Source: Desulfurococcales archaeon (GTDB taxonomy: Archaea; Thermoproteota; Thermoprotei_A; Sulfolobales; Desulfurococcaceae). Taken from it: DNA of 64,000 nucleotides. The notes under the pieces were generated by a model. It was not told the DNA's origin. It saw nothing but the letters and a program-made list of their open reading frames with translations, and did not search any database. Both the position numbers and the translations under genes were made by a program. Of this stretch, positions 43,752 through 53,460 are shown piece after piece. The stretch covers positions 496,001-560,000 of the forward strand of contig JALVYU010000026.1 of the NCBI GenBank assembly GCA_027022365.1, written 5' to 3'. Positions within the stretch are counted from its first letter, which is position 1, and every line of letters begins with the position of its first letter.

Positions 43752-44762
43752 TCATTTATCTTTAATAGTTTTCCACAAATAGTTCTTGATCATCATGATC
43801 TCGCCGGCCGACAAGCGTCTAGGATCTTTCCCGACTCTTCTGCTATACTCTAAAATAGAGTTCTCTAGATCATACTCTGTAGCTATACCGTTTTCTCTTA
43901 GCCTGCGCCACGCCTCAATGAAGCTCCCCGTGTTTCGAACGAGTCGTGCTGGCCTAGATATGTTTAAGGCTGGTTCGGGGGCGAGGATGAACGCTATCGT
44001 GTTCACTGGTGACACGCTGATCTCTCTTGTTCCGCCCCTTATACTTTTCACGCCGTAGAAGCCCTTAAGCGCTAGTAGTCCTACCCTACTGGCCTCACTA
44101 TGAGTGTTCTCTAGGAGTTTCTCATAGAACTTCACATATTCTCTCCCAACACCTATACTGCCTAGATAACCGCCCATACCCGCGATTAGACTTATTCTTT
44201 CCAGTACAAGTTCTTGTGGGAGCTCACCATCAGCGCCTGGAGAATACACCATGAGCGCACTGCTCCCTATATCGTGGATGGCCGCTAACCCCATGGCATC
44301 GGCAAGGGGGCTCCATAACTCATCCTCATCGCCCATGGCTAGGACGTCTCCCCCGACATCAATACCCACTACGTAATCGGCGCCAGTATAGAGTAAAATG
44401 TCTTTCAGAGCCTCAACATACCCTTTAACTCCTCCCCATATATCTATGAGATAAACATCTTCTTTCAAGGTCTCAGCGACTCTGGCTGCTTCGAACACTA
44501 CTTTGTTACCATTTCTGATCGCGTAGGAATATCCATTTATTACCGCGGCATACTTGCCGATCATCTTCTTGCCATGGATAGCCTCGAGAGGAATAGGGCC
44601 GGGAACAGGGTCATGCACGAATCTTTCCCATATTATGCTGGCCACGTAGGTCTTAATCCCTAGATCCCTGAAGATCTTCGCGAAGAGCGCTGCTGATACA
44701 ACATCTCCACCGCCTCCAATACCTACGAATAAGATCTTCTTATAACCAAGTATTTCCCGCAA
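43752..44762 (-). CDS. DUF1152 family protein
   Basis: The 336-residue product has KKILFVGIGGGGDVVSAAL near the start, then YVVGIDVGGDVLAMGDEDEL. Both are characteristic of DUF1152, an archaeal family with a Rossmann-like fold and unknown activity. The remainder is well packed alpha/beta. It is transcribed alone, divergent from fap7. Confidence 0.85.
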   Translation of the reverse strand: MREILGYKKILFVGIGGGGDVVSAALFAKIFRDLGIKTYVASIIWERFVHDPVPGPIPLEAIHGKKMIGKYAAVINGYSYAIRNGNKVVFEAARVAETLKEDVYLIDIWGGVKGYVEALKDILLYTGADYVVGIDVGGDVLAMGDEDELWSPLADAMGLAAIHDIGSSALMVYSPGADGELPQELVLERISLIAGMGGYLGSIGVGREYVKFYEKLLENTHSEASRVGLLALKGFYGVKSIRGGTREISVSPVNTIAFILAPEPALNISRPARLVRNTGSFIEAWRRLRENGIATEYDLENSILEYSRRVGKDPRRLSAGEIMMIKNYLWKTIKDK

Positions 44763-44829
44763 TGCCCTGCACCAGATAATGATTTAACCACTAATACCAT
44801 CTATGTTCCCGAGATGAGGGTCTATAACT

Positions 44830-45411
44830 ATGGCGAAACCCAGAGTAATTATTGTTACAGGAACTCCTGGCACGGGAAAGACTAGTGTTAGTAGATTATT
44901 AGCTGAGAAGCTTGGATGCATACATTTGGATGTGAGCCGATACGTTATCGAGAACAGAATGTATGTATCCTATGATGAGGAGAGGCAGAGCTACGTCATC
45001 GATGAAGATAGAGTAAGAGAAGCAATAAAGAAACTAGTTGAGACATCAAAATGCATAATTATCGATATACATTACCCAGAGCTCCTCGACTTCCTACAAC
45101 CGGACATAATCATAATCCTCAGGACAGCGCCAGAAATACTGGAAAGGAGGCTTAAGCCTAGGAATTGGCCGGAGAATAAGGTTAAGGAGAATATAATGGC
45201 CGAAATACTCGGTGTACCTACGGCTAATGCGTTGAGCATCGTGGGTTCCGATAAGATATACGAGATCGATACTACTGATAGGGAGCCGGAAGAAGTTGTT
45301 AGGATAGTATTAGAAGATATATTAGAGGGTAAGGCTAAACCAGGGCCTAAAATAGACTGGTTATCTAGGATGAGCCCCGATGAACTGATAAAGTACGAGT
45401 ACAGCGGTTGA
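44830..45411 (+). CDS. Fap7-type adenylate kinase/ribosome biogenesis NTPase
   Basis: The 193-residue product has a P-loop GTPGTGKTSVSR (11-22), VSRYVIENRMYVSYDEE and RLKPRNWPENKVKENIMAE, which match archaeal Fap7 (AK6). Fap7 acts in late 40S/30S maturation and also has adenylate kinase activity. It overlaps the next gene by a few bases when the earliest start is used. Confidence 0.88.
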   Translation: MAKPRVIIVTGTPGTGKTSVSRLLAEKLGCIHLDVSRYVIENRMYVSYDEERQSYVIDEDRVREAIKKLVETSKCIIIDIHYPELLDFLQPDIIIILRTAPEILERRLKPRNWPENKVKENIMAEILGVPTANALSIVGSDKIYEIDTTDREPEEVVRIVLEDILEGKAKPGPKIDWLSRMSPDELIKYEYSG

Positions 45412-45416
45412 TCGAA

Positions 45417-46232
45417 ATGCCCTATGGTTTCTCCCTAGCGGGATGGAGTGATTTAAGGAGAGTAGTGTCGAGAGCTGATGTTGTTCTAGAAGTTATCGAT
45501 GCACGTGACCCTCTAGGAACCCGTAGCCGCAGGCTTGAAAGAATAGTGGAAGAGATGGGGCGCGAGCTCCTCTTAGTACTTAATAAGAGCGACCTAGTAC
45601 CGAGAACCATAGTGGAGGAATGGGTACACCTCTTCAGGGACAGAGGCTATAGAGCAGTATATGTGGCGGCTACACGGTACTGGGGAACAAAATACCTGCG
45701 TCGAGCGATAAAAGAGGCAGCTCCTGCGCTTCCGGTAATTGTCGCCGTTGTTGGTTATCCGAAAACAGGTAAGTCTTCCATAATTAATGCTTTAAAGGGC
45801 AGACATTCAGCATCAACTAGTCCAATACCTGGTAGCCCAGGATATACTCATCATGTTCAGCTCTACCGTGTCGAGAAAAACATACTAATGATAGACACCC
45901 CGGGTGTAATCCCAGTTGAGGGAGGAGAGCTAGAGAGGATAATAAGGGGTCAGAGCCCCGAGCAACTAGACGATCCTGTCCCTCCAGCGATAAAGCTTAT
46001 TGAGAGAATATTAGATCATGTACCAACGGCTTTTATCCAGGCGTACAAGATAAGGGCTAGGGAGCCGATTAGGATACTCGAGGAGCTCGCCAAGCATAGA
46101 GGGTGGTTCTACAAGAAGACGAAGGAGCCCCTGATCGAGGAGGCGGCCAGAACGATCATAAGGGATTATCATAGGGGGAAGATACCCTTCTATATTAAAC
46201 CTTCTAGAACCATTATTCTTGACATGGTGTAA
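45417..46232 (+). CDS. Circularly permuted GTPase (YlqF/RbgA-like)
   Basis: The G motifs are in permuted order: NKSD (G4) before GYPKTGKSS (G1), then DTPGV (G3). The N-terminal DVVLEVIDARDPLGTR is the usual pattern. The 271-residue protein is most likely a ribosome assembly GTPase. ATG 45417 follows GGTTGATC; TTG 45408 is an alternative. It follows fap7, another ribosome maturation factor. Confidence 0.88.
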   Translation: MPYGFSLAGWSDLRRVVSRADVVLEVIDARDPLGTRSRRLERIVEEMGRELLLVLNKSDLVPRTIVEEWVHLFRDRGYRAVYVAATRYWGTKYLRRAIKEAAPALPVIVAVVGYPKTGKSSIINALKGRHSASTSPIPGSPGYTHHVQLYRVEKNILMIDTPGVIPVEGGELERIIRGQSPEQLDDPVPPAIKLIERILDHVPTAFIQAYKIRAREPIRILEELAKHRGWFYKKTKEPLIEEAARTIIRDYHRGKIPFYIKPSRTIILDMV

Positions 46233-46234
46233 GA

Positions 46235-46957
46235 ATGTTTCCAGACGAGCTCGAGAGATACCATAGACAACTGCTCGTTATCGGCGAGGAGGGCCAAGAG
46301 AAGCTCCATAGGTCAGCAGTTCTAGTTGTAGGCGTCGGTGGACTTGGATCAATAGCGTCGCTTTACTTGGGAGCAGCTGGCGTGGGCAGACTTGTTCTAA
46401 TAGATAATGGACTCGTAGAACTCAGCAATTTGCAGAGGCAGATCCTCTATACCATGGATGATCTAGGGAGACCCAAGGTGTACTGTGCCGCTAAGAGATT
46501 AAGTTTACTCAATCCCAGCATTAATATACATCCTATTTACTCAGAGGCATCACCTGATCTTTTAAGACGTATAATTAGGGAGGTAGATCTCGTTGTTGAC
46601 GGTCTAGATAACTGGGAGACCCGCGTTGTTGTTGATAAGATATGCTATGAGCTCGGAAAACCATTTATTCACGCGGGAATACATGGGTTCTATGGCCAGC
46701 TATACATTGCATGGCCCGGTAAAACACCTTGCCTTAGATGCGTGTTTTCACACCCTCCGAGAAGAACTGATAAACCTATCCCGGTATTCTCGACAACGCC
46801 GGGCGTTCTCGGCTTGCTTGAGGCCAATGAAGCACTGAAGATCTTGACTGGTGCGGGCGAGCCTTTCTTGAACAAGATACTGGTCTATGATGGTAGAACA
46901 GGGTTATTCGACTACGTCGAGATAAAAAGTGGTAATTGCAAAGTATGTGAGGAGTGA
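46235..46957 (+). CDS. moeB: E1-like adenylyltransferase (MoeB/ThiF family)
   Basis: The 240-residue product has GVGGLGS (33-39), NLQRQILY, the Zn pairs CLRC and CKVC, and the ending typical of MoeB. It adenylates the Gly-Gly end of sulfur carriers such as MoaD. The gene starts 2 nt after the GTPase gene. A damaged MoaD-like gene is next to it on the opposite strand. Confidence 0.9.
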   Translation: MFPDELERYHRQLLVIGEEGQEKLHRSAVLVVGVGGLGSIASLYLGAAGVGRLVLIDNGLVELSNLQRQILYTMDDLGRPKVYCAAKRLSLLNPSINIHPIYSEASPDLLRRIIREVDLVVDGLDNWETRVVVDKICYELGKPFIHAGIHGFYGQLYIAWPGKTPCLRCVFSHPPRRTDKPIPVFSTTPGVLGLLEANEALKILTGAGEPFLNKILVYDGRTGLFDYVEIKSGNCKVCEE

Positions 46958-46969
46958 TAACCTTAGCTA

Positions 46970-47227
46970 GCCCCATCTTCGGCGTAGTAAACACCACTCT
47001 GTCTCCATCCTTAAGCCTGTAGCCGGGCCCGTCAACAGGTTTCCCATTAACAATGATAGTGAACACCAGTCTTCCTTCTTTGACGCTCCTGTAGAATCTC
47101 TTGCTGATCTTTCGCCTATTTCTTCTATCAGATCCTCAATGGTAGCTTTTTCCGGTAGTTCTAGCTTTGCCAGGTGTTTCCCAACGATTTGCCCCGCTCT
47201 TGCTAAAAATACTACCGTGACCTGCAT
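46970..47227 (-). pseudogene. Frameshifted MoaD-like beta-grasp gene
   Basis: From ATG 47227 the reading frame gives a normal MoaD start (VTVVFLARAGQIVGKHLAK; ATIEDLIEEIG). The coherent sequence then continues in another frame (a -1 shift near 47105-47125) as LVFTIIVNGKPVDGPGYRLK and DGDRVVFTTPKMG. The end lacks Gly-Gly and runs on antisense to moeB. A real pseudogene, a sequencing error or a frameshifted product are all possible. Confidence 0.6.
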
Positions 47228-47387
47228 TTCATCATCAATAATTGAGTCTACATCGACAAATTATATTTGTCGTGATTGAAACTGTATCAAAAGAATACAT
47301 CTATTATTGTTTATTAATCATATGACTATTCTAAAAAACAAACGGCGTAATAAGGCCTATCAATATACATATTCATTGGGAACCCAG

Positions 47388-48806
47388 ATGAGAGTGTTAT
47401 TGACACTTCCACCTGGTATCCATGACCTAGAAATATATAGGGTTACTGGTCTCACAGCACCTCCCTTAGGCCTAGCATATATCGCGGCAATTCTTGAGCG
47501 TGATGGACACCGGGTCAAGATACTGGATACCCCTACACTGAAAATGGATCTAGACACATGGGTTCAAAACATCAAGTCCTGGTCTCCCGACATAATAGGT
47601 TTCTCGATCCTCACACCTACTGCGCCGAAAGCATACGTGGCTGCCAGGAAGATCAAGGAGGAAATAGACGACATAATACTTGTTGCTGGAGGACAGCACC
47701 CCACGTATATGTGGAGCGAGACGCTGGATAATGGGTTCGACATAATAGTTAGAGGAGAAGGCGAAATAACTGCTAGAGAGCTCATAAAAACTATTGATAA
47801 ACATGGAATGGATCCCGCGGAGCTAAGAAGAGTTGCCGGCATTGTTTTTCGCGACAAGCATGGCAAAATAGTTGCAACAAGGGAGAGGCCCCTCATTTAC
47901 AATCTCGATGTGCTTCCCTGGCCTGCCCGTCACCTTCTTCCCATGGATAAATATACTTTGTTCGGGAAGAAGATACGGGTTGCCCATATTATGGCTAGTA
48001 GGGGGTGTCCATATGGATGCATATACTGTACGACAAGCTATTACTGGGGCAGAAGAATACGCTACCGCTCCCCCAGGAATGTTGCAGAAGAAATAGAGTT
48101 CCTTGTGGATAAGTACAGGGTAGAACACGTAGTTTTCACCGATGACGAACTAACAGCCAATAGACGCTTCGTCTACGGGCTCATCGAGGAGATGAAGAAG
48201 AGGGGGCTAGACATAGGATTCGCCTGTGGCGCCCGGGTAAACCATATGGACAAGGATTTCATGAAGTTCCTCTACAACAATGGTTGCGTTGCGCTCTACT
48301 TCGGCGTAGAATCCGGGACACAGAGGATACTGGACAAGATCGGGAAGATGATAAGCCTAGACCAAGTCAGAAAAGTGTTTAGGTGGAAGAGGGAGATCGG
48401 GGGCTTCGCAACGGCTTCTTTCATTCTCGGATTTCCTTGGGAAACGATCGATGATATGAAGAAGACCGTGGAACTCGCCATAGATATTGATCCCGACTAT
48501 GCACAGTTCACGGTGCTGACACCATATCCGGGCACACCCTTGTTCGACTACGCTATGCGGTACGGCTTGATCGAGGACTGGAACTGGGAGCACTACACGA
48601 CGCTGAGACCTGTTATGAGGGGCTTCAAGTTTACACGGGAGCAGGTCGCCAAGATGCTCAAGTATGCATATAGGAAGTTCTTCATAAGATCGGCGTTTAT
48701 TCTCCGCGAGCTCAGGGCTGGGAGGCTGAAGGATATACTCGGGATCATAGCTCGTGAAACAATATCTATTCTTGCCGATAAGCTTAGAAGCGTTATAGGG
48801 CGCTAG
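47388..48806 (+). CDS. B12-binding radical SAM protein (GrsA/B-like candidate)
   Basis: The 472-residue product from ATG 47388 has an N-terminal cobalamin-binding domain (about 1-160, with PPLGLAYIAAILERDGHRVKI and LVAGGQHPTY). A radical SAM domain follows with SRGCPYGCIYC. A helical end (about 400-472) is typical of class B enzymes. GDGT ring synthases (Grs) and other lipid-modifying enzymes of archaea share this layout. The substrate cannot be told from the sequence; a lipid role is a hypothesis suggested by the Tes-like gene 10 kb away. Confidence 0.7.
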   Translation: MRVLLTLPPGIHDLEIYRVTGLTAPPLGLAYIAAILERDGHRVKILDTPTLKMDLDTWVQNIKSWSPDIIGFSILTPTAPKAYVAARKIKEEIDDIILVAGGQHPTYMWSETLDNGFDIIVRGEGEITARELIKTIDKHGMDPAELRRVAGIVFRDKHGKIVATRERPLIYNLDVLPWPARHLLPMDKYTLFGKKIRVAHIMASRGCPYGCIYCTTSYYWGRRIRYRSPRNVAEEIEFLVDKYRVEHVVFTDDELTANRRFVYGLIEEMKKRGLDIGFACGARVNHMDKDFMKFLYNNGCVALYFGVESGTQRILDKIGKMISLDQVRKVFRWKREIGGFATASFILGFPWETIDDMKKTVELAIDIDPDYAQFTVLTPYPGTPLFDYAMRYGLIEDWNWEHYTTLRPVMRGFKFTREQVAKMLKYAYRKFFIRSAFILRELRAGRLKDILGIIARETISILADKLRSVIGR

Positions 48807-48820
48807 GCTGCTCCAGCGGT

Positions 48821-49027
48821 CTAACCCCCTATACCCTGTAAAATAATCTTTACTTCCCCTTCGGATTCTATGACGTAATCTGGATCATCTATTAAACGGC
48901 CGTTATAGACGATAGCAACGGAGTCAGGGTCATCTATGCCTAGCTTTTCCAGGATCTCTCTTAGCGTGAGTCTTTTCTCCTTAAAAACAACTTCTCTCTT
49001 ATCGTGGAGAACCACTGCCTTGATCAT
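48821..49027 (-). CDS. Ubiquitin-like small sulfur carrier (ThiS/SAMP type)
   Basis: The 68-residue product has a beta-grasp pattern and ends in LQGIGG, the tail needed for thiocarboxylation. It overlaps the end of cutA by 29 nt. It may serve tRNA thiolation or protein modification. Its partner E1 could be the MoeB above. Confidence 0.75.
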   Translation of the reverse strand: MIKAVVLHDKREVVFKEKRLTLREILEKLGIDDPDSVAIVYNGRLIDDPDYVIESEGEVKIILQGIGG

Positions 49028-49358
49028 TATTGTTGGCCCTGACGCTGTTATCTAGCCATTTAAGATAGTCCGGATAACCCCCTATTATGGGTAAGGCTAT
49101 GATCTCGGGTACCTCATAGCTGTGCAGCGACTTTATCCTCCTCACGAGTTTGCCCAGCTGGGTCACCTTGGTCTTAATGATGAGGAGTGCCTCGCCGCTT
49201 TTCTCGACCTTGTTGTTCCACCAATAGATGCTCTCTATTTTCTCGACTATATTAGTGCATGCAGCTAACTTGTTCTTGACTATGTCTTCAGCGATGCGCT
49301 CAGCCTCCTCTTTATTGGAGGTTGTGACTAGTACTAGGACCCATCCGCCACCGATCAT
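48999..49358 (-). CDS. cutA: CutA1-type divalent ion tolerance protein
   Basis: The 119-residue product has the CutA motifs LVTTSNKEEAERIAEDIV, AACTNIVEKIESIYWWNNKVE and YEVPEIIALPI. The family forms a stable trimer and is linked to metal handling, with unclear function. The last residues overlap the next gene. Confidence 0.92.
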   Translation of the reverse strand: MIGGGWVLVLVTTSNKEEAERIAEDIVKNKLAACTNIVEKIESIYWWNNKVEKSGEALLIIKTKVTQLGKLVRRIKSLHSYEVPEIIALPIIGGYPDYLKWLDNSVRANNNDQGSGSPR

Positions 49359-49360
49359 GG

Positions 49361-49666
49361 TTATGCCTCCACGGTAACCGGGCTATTGCTCGCAGCCATT
49401 GATTCGGCTGTTTGGTGCTCGGTCCTAATATCGATTTCGAACGAGCCGAGTCTTAGCGCCTGAAGCAGTTTCTCGCCAAGACTCGTCAGTTTGTATACCC
49501 GGTGTGTCCCCCTAGAGTAAATCGTTGTCACGAAGCCCAGTGCTTCAAGGACATGGAAGGACGCGAGCACCTCGTACCTGGGAAGCCCCGTCTTGCCCGC
49601 TATGTCTCCGGGGTTTCGTGGCGCCTTGTAGAGCTCCTCGAGGATTAGTCTTAGCTTCCACTGCAT
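49361..49666 (-). CDS. Winged-helix DNA-binding protein
   Basis: The 101-residue product has RLILEELYKAPRNPGDIAGKTG, a recognition helix (RYEVLASFHVLEALGFV) and a wing (HRVYKLTSLGEKLL), then a probably disordered acidic end. It looks like a local regulator of the ArsR/MarR type. It starts 3 nt before cutA. Confidence 0.8.
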   Translation of the reverse strand: MQWKLRLILEELYKAPRNPGDIAGKTGLPRYEVLASFHVLEALGFVTTIYSRGTHRVYKLTSLGEKLLQALRLGSFEIDIRTEHQTAESMAASNSPVTVEA

Positions 49667-49815
49667 CTGGTCTCACCGGTAACATGTATTGCTGGGAGCA
49701 TTGGGTTTTAAGCGGGGAGGGCCATCAGGTATTTGTCCGGGGGTTTATCTGTTTTCTTCGACATAGATTGATTTACTAGTGTACAGACTAGTGTACTATG
49801 GGGTAGGATGAACTA

Positions 49816-50526
49816 TTGACGGGCTACGGCGAGATCAGAGGCACTGTGAGCGTTGCTGGTAATACTATATCTGTTACCGGCGAGGGAGATGTTATCAAGT
49901 ATAGAAGGGAGTGGAGAGGCGGAGAGTACACGCGTCTCCTCGTCCGGCCCAGGAGGCTTGAGCTCGTCCCAATGTATCCCGTACTGCTCCCCAAGAAGAT
50001 AACTAATTACGTAATGGTGAGGCTCCTCGAGCCCATCCATATCCCTAGCCGTGGAGAAGCAATGATCTATATCAAGATACCGGTGGAGCTCGCTGTAATG
50101 ACTTATGACAGGTATAGGAGATATGACCTGGTGGACGTATTCCCCGTCATGAAAATCAAGTACGTACTGTACGGTTCACCTGACAGAGGACTAATAGCTC
50201 GTTACTGGGAATCAGTCCCCATGACCGACCCGCCGGACACGAGTATTGGTGAAGCACGCGTCCTAGTCAATATTAGGAGCAGGTATGATGGATGGGTAGA
50301 GATAGGGAGGATTCTCCTCGACTCACAGATACTCAAGCTATACTATGTGCCCGGCACGTGGAGGGCTAGCACGCAAGCCATAACAATGGTGGTTAACAGC
50401 CCAGCGACCGCAACCATATACTATGGACGCAAAGTCGAGATGGAGGCAAGGCCTGTGCATGATCCTCCCGGGCTTAGGCCTCCAAGGATACTTGCGCGCA
50501 CCGAGATGCTGTATGGTCTGAGGTGA
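49816..50526 (+). CDS. DUF432 family protein
   Basis: The 236-residue product is beta-rich with RREWRGGEYTRLLVRPRRLELVPM at the start and VKI-type strands. It matches DUF432, which is often found next to MscS-type channels in archaea, as here. Its start is TTG 49816. It may modulate the channel; no experiment is known to me. Confidence 0.7.
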   Translation: MTGYGEIRGTVSVAGNTISVTGEGDVIKYRREWRGGEYTRLLVRPRRLELVPMYPVLLPKKITNYVMVRLLEPIHIPSRGEAMIYIKIPVELAVMTYDRYRRYDLVDVFPVMKIKYVLYGSPDRGLIARYWESVPMTDPPDTSIGEARVLVNIRSRYDGWVEIGRILLDSQILKLYYVPGTWRASTQAITMVVNSPATATIYYGRKVEMEARPVHDPPGLRPPRILARTEMLYGLR

Positions 50527-50532
50527 GGTTCG

Positions 50533-51429
50533 ATGGAGGAATTCAACTTCACGTCAGCGTTCTACTGGATACGTGAAGTAAACTGGCCGGGCCTCCTGAT
50601 GGCTATACTAATAATCGTGGGCGGTCTTCTGATAGCGTCTCTGCTCCGAAAACTCATATATAAGCTCATGATAAGAGTCGCCCCAGAGCCTGTTTCCAGG
50701 AACGTGTCAAGGGCTATCTATTACATCATAGTCTTCGTGGCCGGGATCTCGGCTCTTGGAAGCCTAGGCATAAATCTCACGGGCGTCTTCCTCGCGGGTG
50801 GTATAATAGGTATAATCTTGGGCTTCGCTCTCCAAAGCATAACGGCAAACCTGTTCTCGGGCCTATTCTTGTACTGGGAGAAGCCCTTCAGCCCCGGAGA
50901 CCTGGTGGAGGTGAGCGGTGTGCAGGGATGGATAACCGACGTAACGATCATGTCGACCAGGATACTCGGCCTTGACGGCGTCAAGGTCAGGATACCGAAC
51001 CAAGAGGTGTTCCAGTCCAGGATCAAGAACTACAGCATGACAGCTGCACGTAGACTAGACTTCATAGTAGGCATTGCCTACAAGGAGGACGCGGAGAAAG
51101 CATACGAGGTCATAAGGAGAGTACTGGACGAACACCCGCTCGTACTCGTCCACCCGGCTCCCGACGTCTTTGTTGAGGAACTCGGAGATAGCAGCGTCAA
51201 TATAAGGGTGAGGGTATGGGTTCCATCAAAGGGGATGCTCTGGTACGAGGTCTACAAGGACCTGCTATGGAAGATTAAGAAGGCGATAACCGAGGCGGGC
51301 ATAGAGATACCGTTCATACAGAACGATGTCTGGTTCAGGACCCCGCTCGAGATAAGGATTAGGAAGGAAGAAGATAGGAGGAGAAAACTCCAGCCCTCAT
51401 CTAGATCCACACATCGATTCGAGGAGTGA
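50533..51429 (+). CDS. Small-conductance mechanosensitive channel (MscS family)
   Basis: The 298-residue product has N-terminal membrane helices (about 17-45 and 55-75), the pore helix region GGIIGIILGFALQSITANLFSG and the beta domain with PFSPGDLVEV and VKVRIPNQEVF. The C-terminal alpha/beta domain is present. It probably releases solutes upon hypo-osmotic stress. It overlaps tmcA, which is convergent, by 33 nt. Confidence 0.93.
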   Translation: MEEFNFTSAFYWIREVNWPGLLMAILIIVGGLLIASLLRKLIYKLMIRVAPEPVSRNVSRAIYYIIVFVAGISALGSLGINLTGVFLAGGIIGIILGFALQSITANLFSGLFLYWEKPFSPGDLVEVSGVQGWITDVTIMSTRILGLDGVKVRIPNQEVFQSRIKNYSMTAARRLDFIVGIAYKEDAEKAYEVIRRVLDEHPLVLVHPAPDVFVEELGDSSVNIRVRVWVPSKGMLWYEVYKDLLWKIKKAITEAGIEIPFIQNDVWFRTPLEIRIRKEEDRRRKLQPSSRSTHRFEE

Positions 51430-53460
51430 TACTGAGGCCTTTCTAGCGGCTCTCTCAAGTATTTTCTCGGCCTCCGATGCGCTGAGCCCTGTGAAGCCAG
51501 CTATGTCTGTTATTGTCTTTCCCTGTAGGAGCCTCGCAACAAGCACGTGTTTCTCCTTCTCTCCTAGGCGGTTCCAGTCCAGTTTATCGATATATGCTAT
51601 GAGGATATCCGCTATACTCTCCAAATAGACGTTTTCGCCGGCGATGTATTTCTTGAGCCGCGAACAATCCAGGGCGACGGGTATTTCTCCGGGCGTTAGC
51701 GAACCCAGTGCCTCCACGAGCTTCTCTGTCCCGAAGTCCCTGTACGATATATGGGCTGTGAGGGCCAGTACCCGGTAGCCTATCCTCGAGAGCATTTCCT
51801 CCACATATTTTTTCTCATTATCGAGGATCTTTATCACGGCTACGTTTTTCTCCCCGGTAGCCCTATTGTACCTGGGGCTTACATAGAAGGCTCTGTAGCC
51901 GTTCCTAGTCCAGAACCTTATCGTCGTGTAGCCCGAAAATATTGCACCCACGCCATGTTTACCGGTGCGTTGTGCCTCCTCTTCGATCTCTCTGAGTAGC
52001 CTCGACCCTATTCCTCTTCTCTGCAGTGATGGCGTGACGGCTATCCTTACAACACGCCATATCCTCAGACCTCCTGCTTCCACGCCATACCTCGATATCT
52101 TGTCGATAAGCCTGACAGACCTGTCATTGCCGCCCGCCTCCTCATGCCTGAGCTGAGCGACAGCGACAATGTCTCCCCTTCCATCAACCACACACCTGAT
52201 GTCGAAGTAGTCCGTGTCCAGTAGGAGGACGAGATCGTCTGGCTCGTTCCTGTAATGAGCCGTCACCAGTAGACCATATATCCTGCGGAGCAACCCATAA
52301 TCTCCTACCAGCTCGTCCTTGTCGACTACTCTGTACTGGAGGGGCTCAACGACCTCCTTCTTATCGAGGGGCTCGGCGTCAAGGTGGAAAACCCTGTAGA
52401 AGAGTCTTTCGAGGGGATCGCCGGGATAATAGCGTATAGGCCTCGACAGCTTGACAACTGTTTTCCTGTGGAAGTACTCCTCCATTATCTTGAGGATCGC
52501 CCGCCCGCTTCCTTCATAGCCGTGGATAGTGGTCGAGGCTATGACTTTCCCGATCCTCCTATACCACCTCATGAGCCTAGCGACACCGACGGCCGCTGCC
52601 TCATCCACGAACAAAGGCTTATCAAAGCCGTCAACCCGTCTCCAGGGCCTCCTATACACGATGGTTGAGCCGGAGCTGGAGACACTGGTGATGAGCCCGT
52701 CCCCCGTCTCCACAGCGGCCCGGAGGCCTAGAGCCTCTAATCCCCTGATTAGGTGTTTGAAGAAGCTCTGAACAGCCTCAGGGCTATGCCCTACCACGCA
52801 GTACCGGCCCCTACGCTTAGCCATGACATATGCTGCCATAAGCCCCAATACGCTGCTCTTACCTCTCCCCCGGTCACCGATAACCATCAACAACTTGTTC
52901 CTACCATAGAGGAACGAGGGGAGAGAGCGGAGGGCGCGTGCTTGTCCCGGTGACGCCGTCAAGCATAGGAGTCTACGTATAATCCTATCACTGCTCGAGA
53001 CACTGGGACTGAACTTGGTCTGCGGGGGCCTGACAGTATAGATGTTTAGGCCCGCGAGCTCGCCATGCCTATAAATGGCCGTGTTGTCCGCCTCACGTAC
53101 CCGTGCCTCGAAGTATCTGCCGAACCTTGTATCCGACAGCTCCACGGGTACTTGGAGCAAGTAGTAGCCAGCCCTCGAGACGAGCTCCATGGTCGCGGCC
53201 AACAGGTTTCCGGGCCAGCCCCTACCACCTTCTAGTAGTAGCGCGACACTCCTATACTCCGCACCAAGCAGTCTGTGGGCATCCTTAAAGGAGACGGTCT
53301 CACTGCACTGTTCTAGGCTGGTCTCCGCATATCGAGATATGCATAGCTCGTACTCAGCATCATTGCTGATTTCTTCCAGTGTGCTCGGCGCCCCGACGAA
53401 GTATATGAATCCACGCCATCCCAGATCGGTCAGCTTCCCAGCTACTTCGCCGATCCCCAT
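51397..53460 (-). CDS. tmcA: tRNA(Met) cytidine acetyltransferase TmcA
   Basis: The protein of about 687 residues has a P-loop (GDRGRGKSS, about 195-203), a helicase-like ATPase core with FVDEAAAVG, a GNAT domain (IWRVVRIAVTPSLQRRGIGSRL) and a C-terminal tRNA-binding part. It acetylates cytidine in tRNA and, in archaea, other RNA sites. ATG 53460 fits the GGTGATC site; GTG 53469 is the other choice. Confidence 0.93.
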   Translation of the reverse strand: MGIGEVAGKLTDLGWRGFIYFVGAPSTLEEISNDAEYELCISRYAETSLEQCSETVSFKDAHRLLGAEYRSVALLLEGGRGWPGNLLAATMELVSRAGYYLLQVPVELSDTRFGRYFEARVREADNTAIYRHGELAGLNIYTVRPPQTKFSPSVSSSDRIIRRLLCLTASPGQARALRSLPSFLYGRNKLLMVIGDRGRGKSSVLGLMAAYVMAKRRGRYCVVGHSPEAVQSFFKHLIRGLEALGLRAAVETGDGLITSVSSSGSTIVYRRPWRRVDGFDKPLFVDEAAAVGVARLMRWYRRIGKVIASTTIHGYEGSGRAILKIMEEYFHRKTVVKLSRPIRYYPGDPLERLFYRVFHLDAEPLDKKEVVEPLQYRVVDKDELVGDYGLLRRIYGLLVTAHYRNEPDDLVLLLDTDYFDIRCVVDGRGDIVAVAQLRHEEAGGNDRSVRLIDKISRYGVEAGGLRIWRVVRIAVTPSLQRRGIGSRLLREIEEEAQRTGKHGVGAIFSGYTTIRFWTRNGYRAFYVSPRYNRATGEKNVAVIKILDNEKKYVEEMLSRIGYRVLALTAHISYRDFGTEKLVEALGSLTPGEIPVALDCSRLKKYIAGENVYLESIADILIAYIDKLDWNRLGEKEKHVLVARLLQGKTITDIAGFTGLSASEAEKILERAARKASVSLLESMCGSR

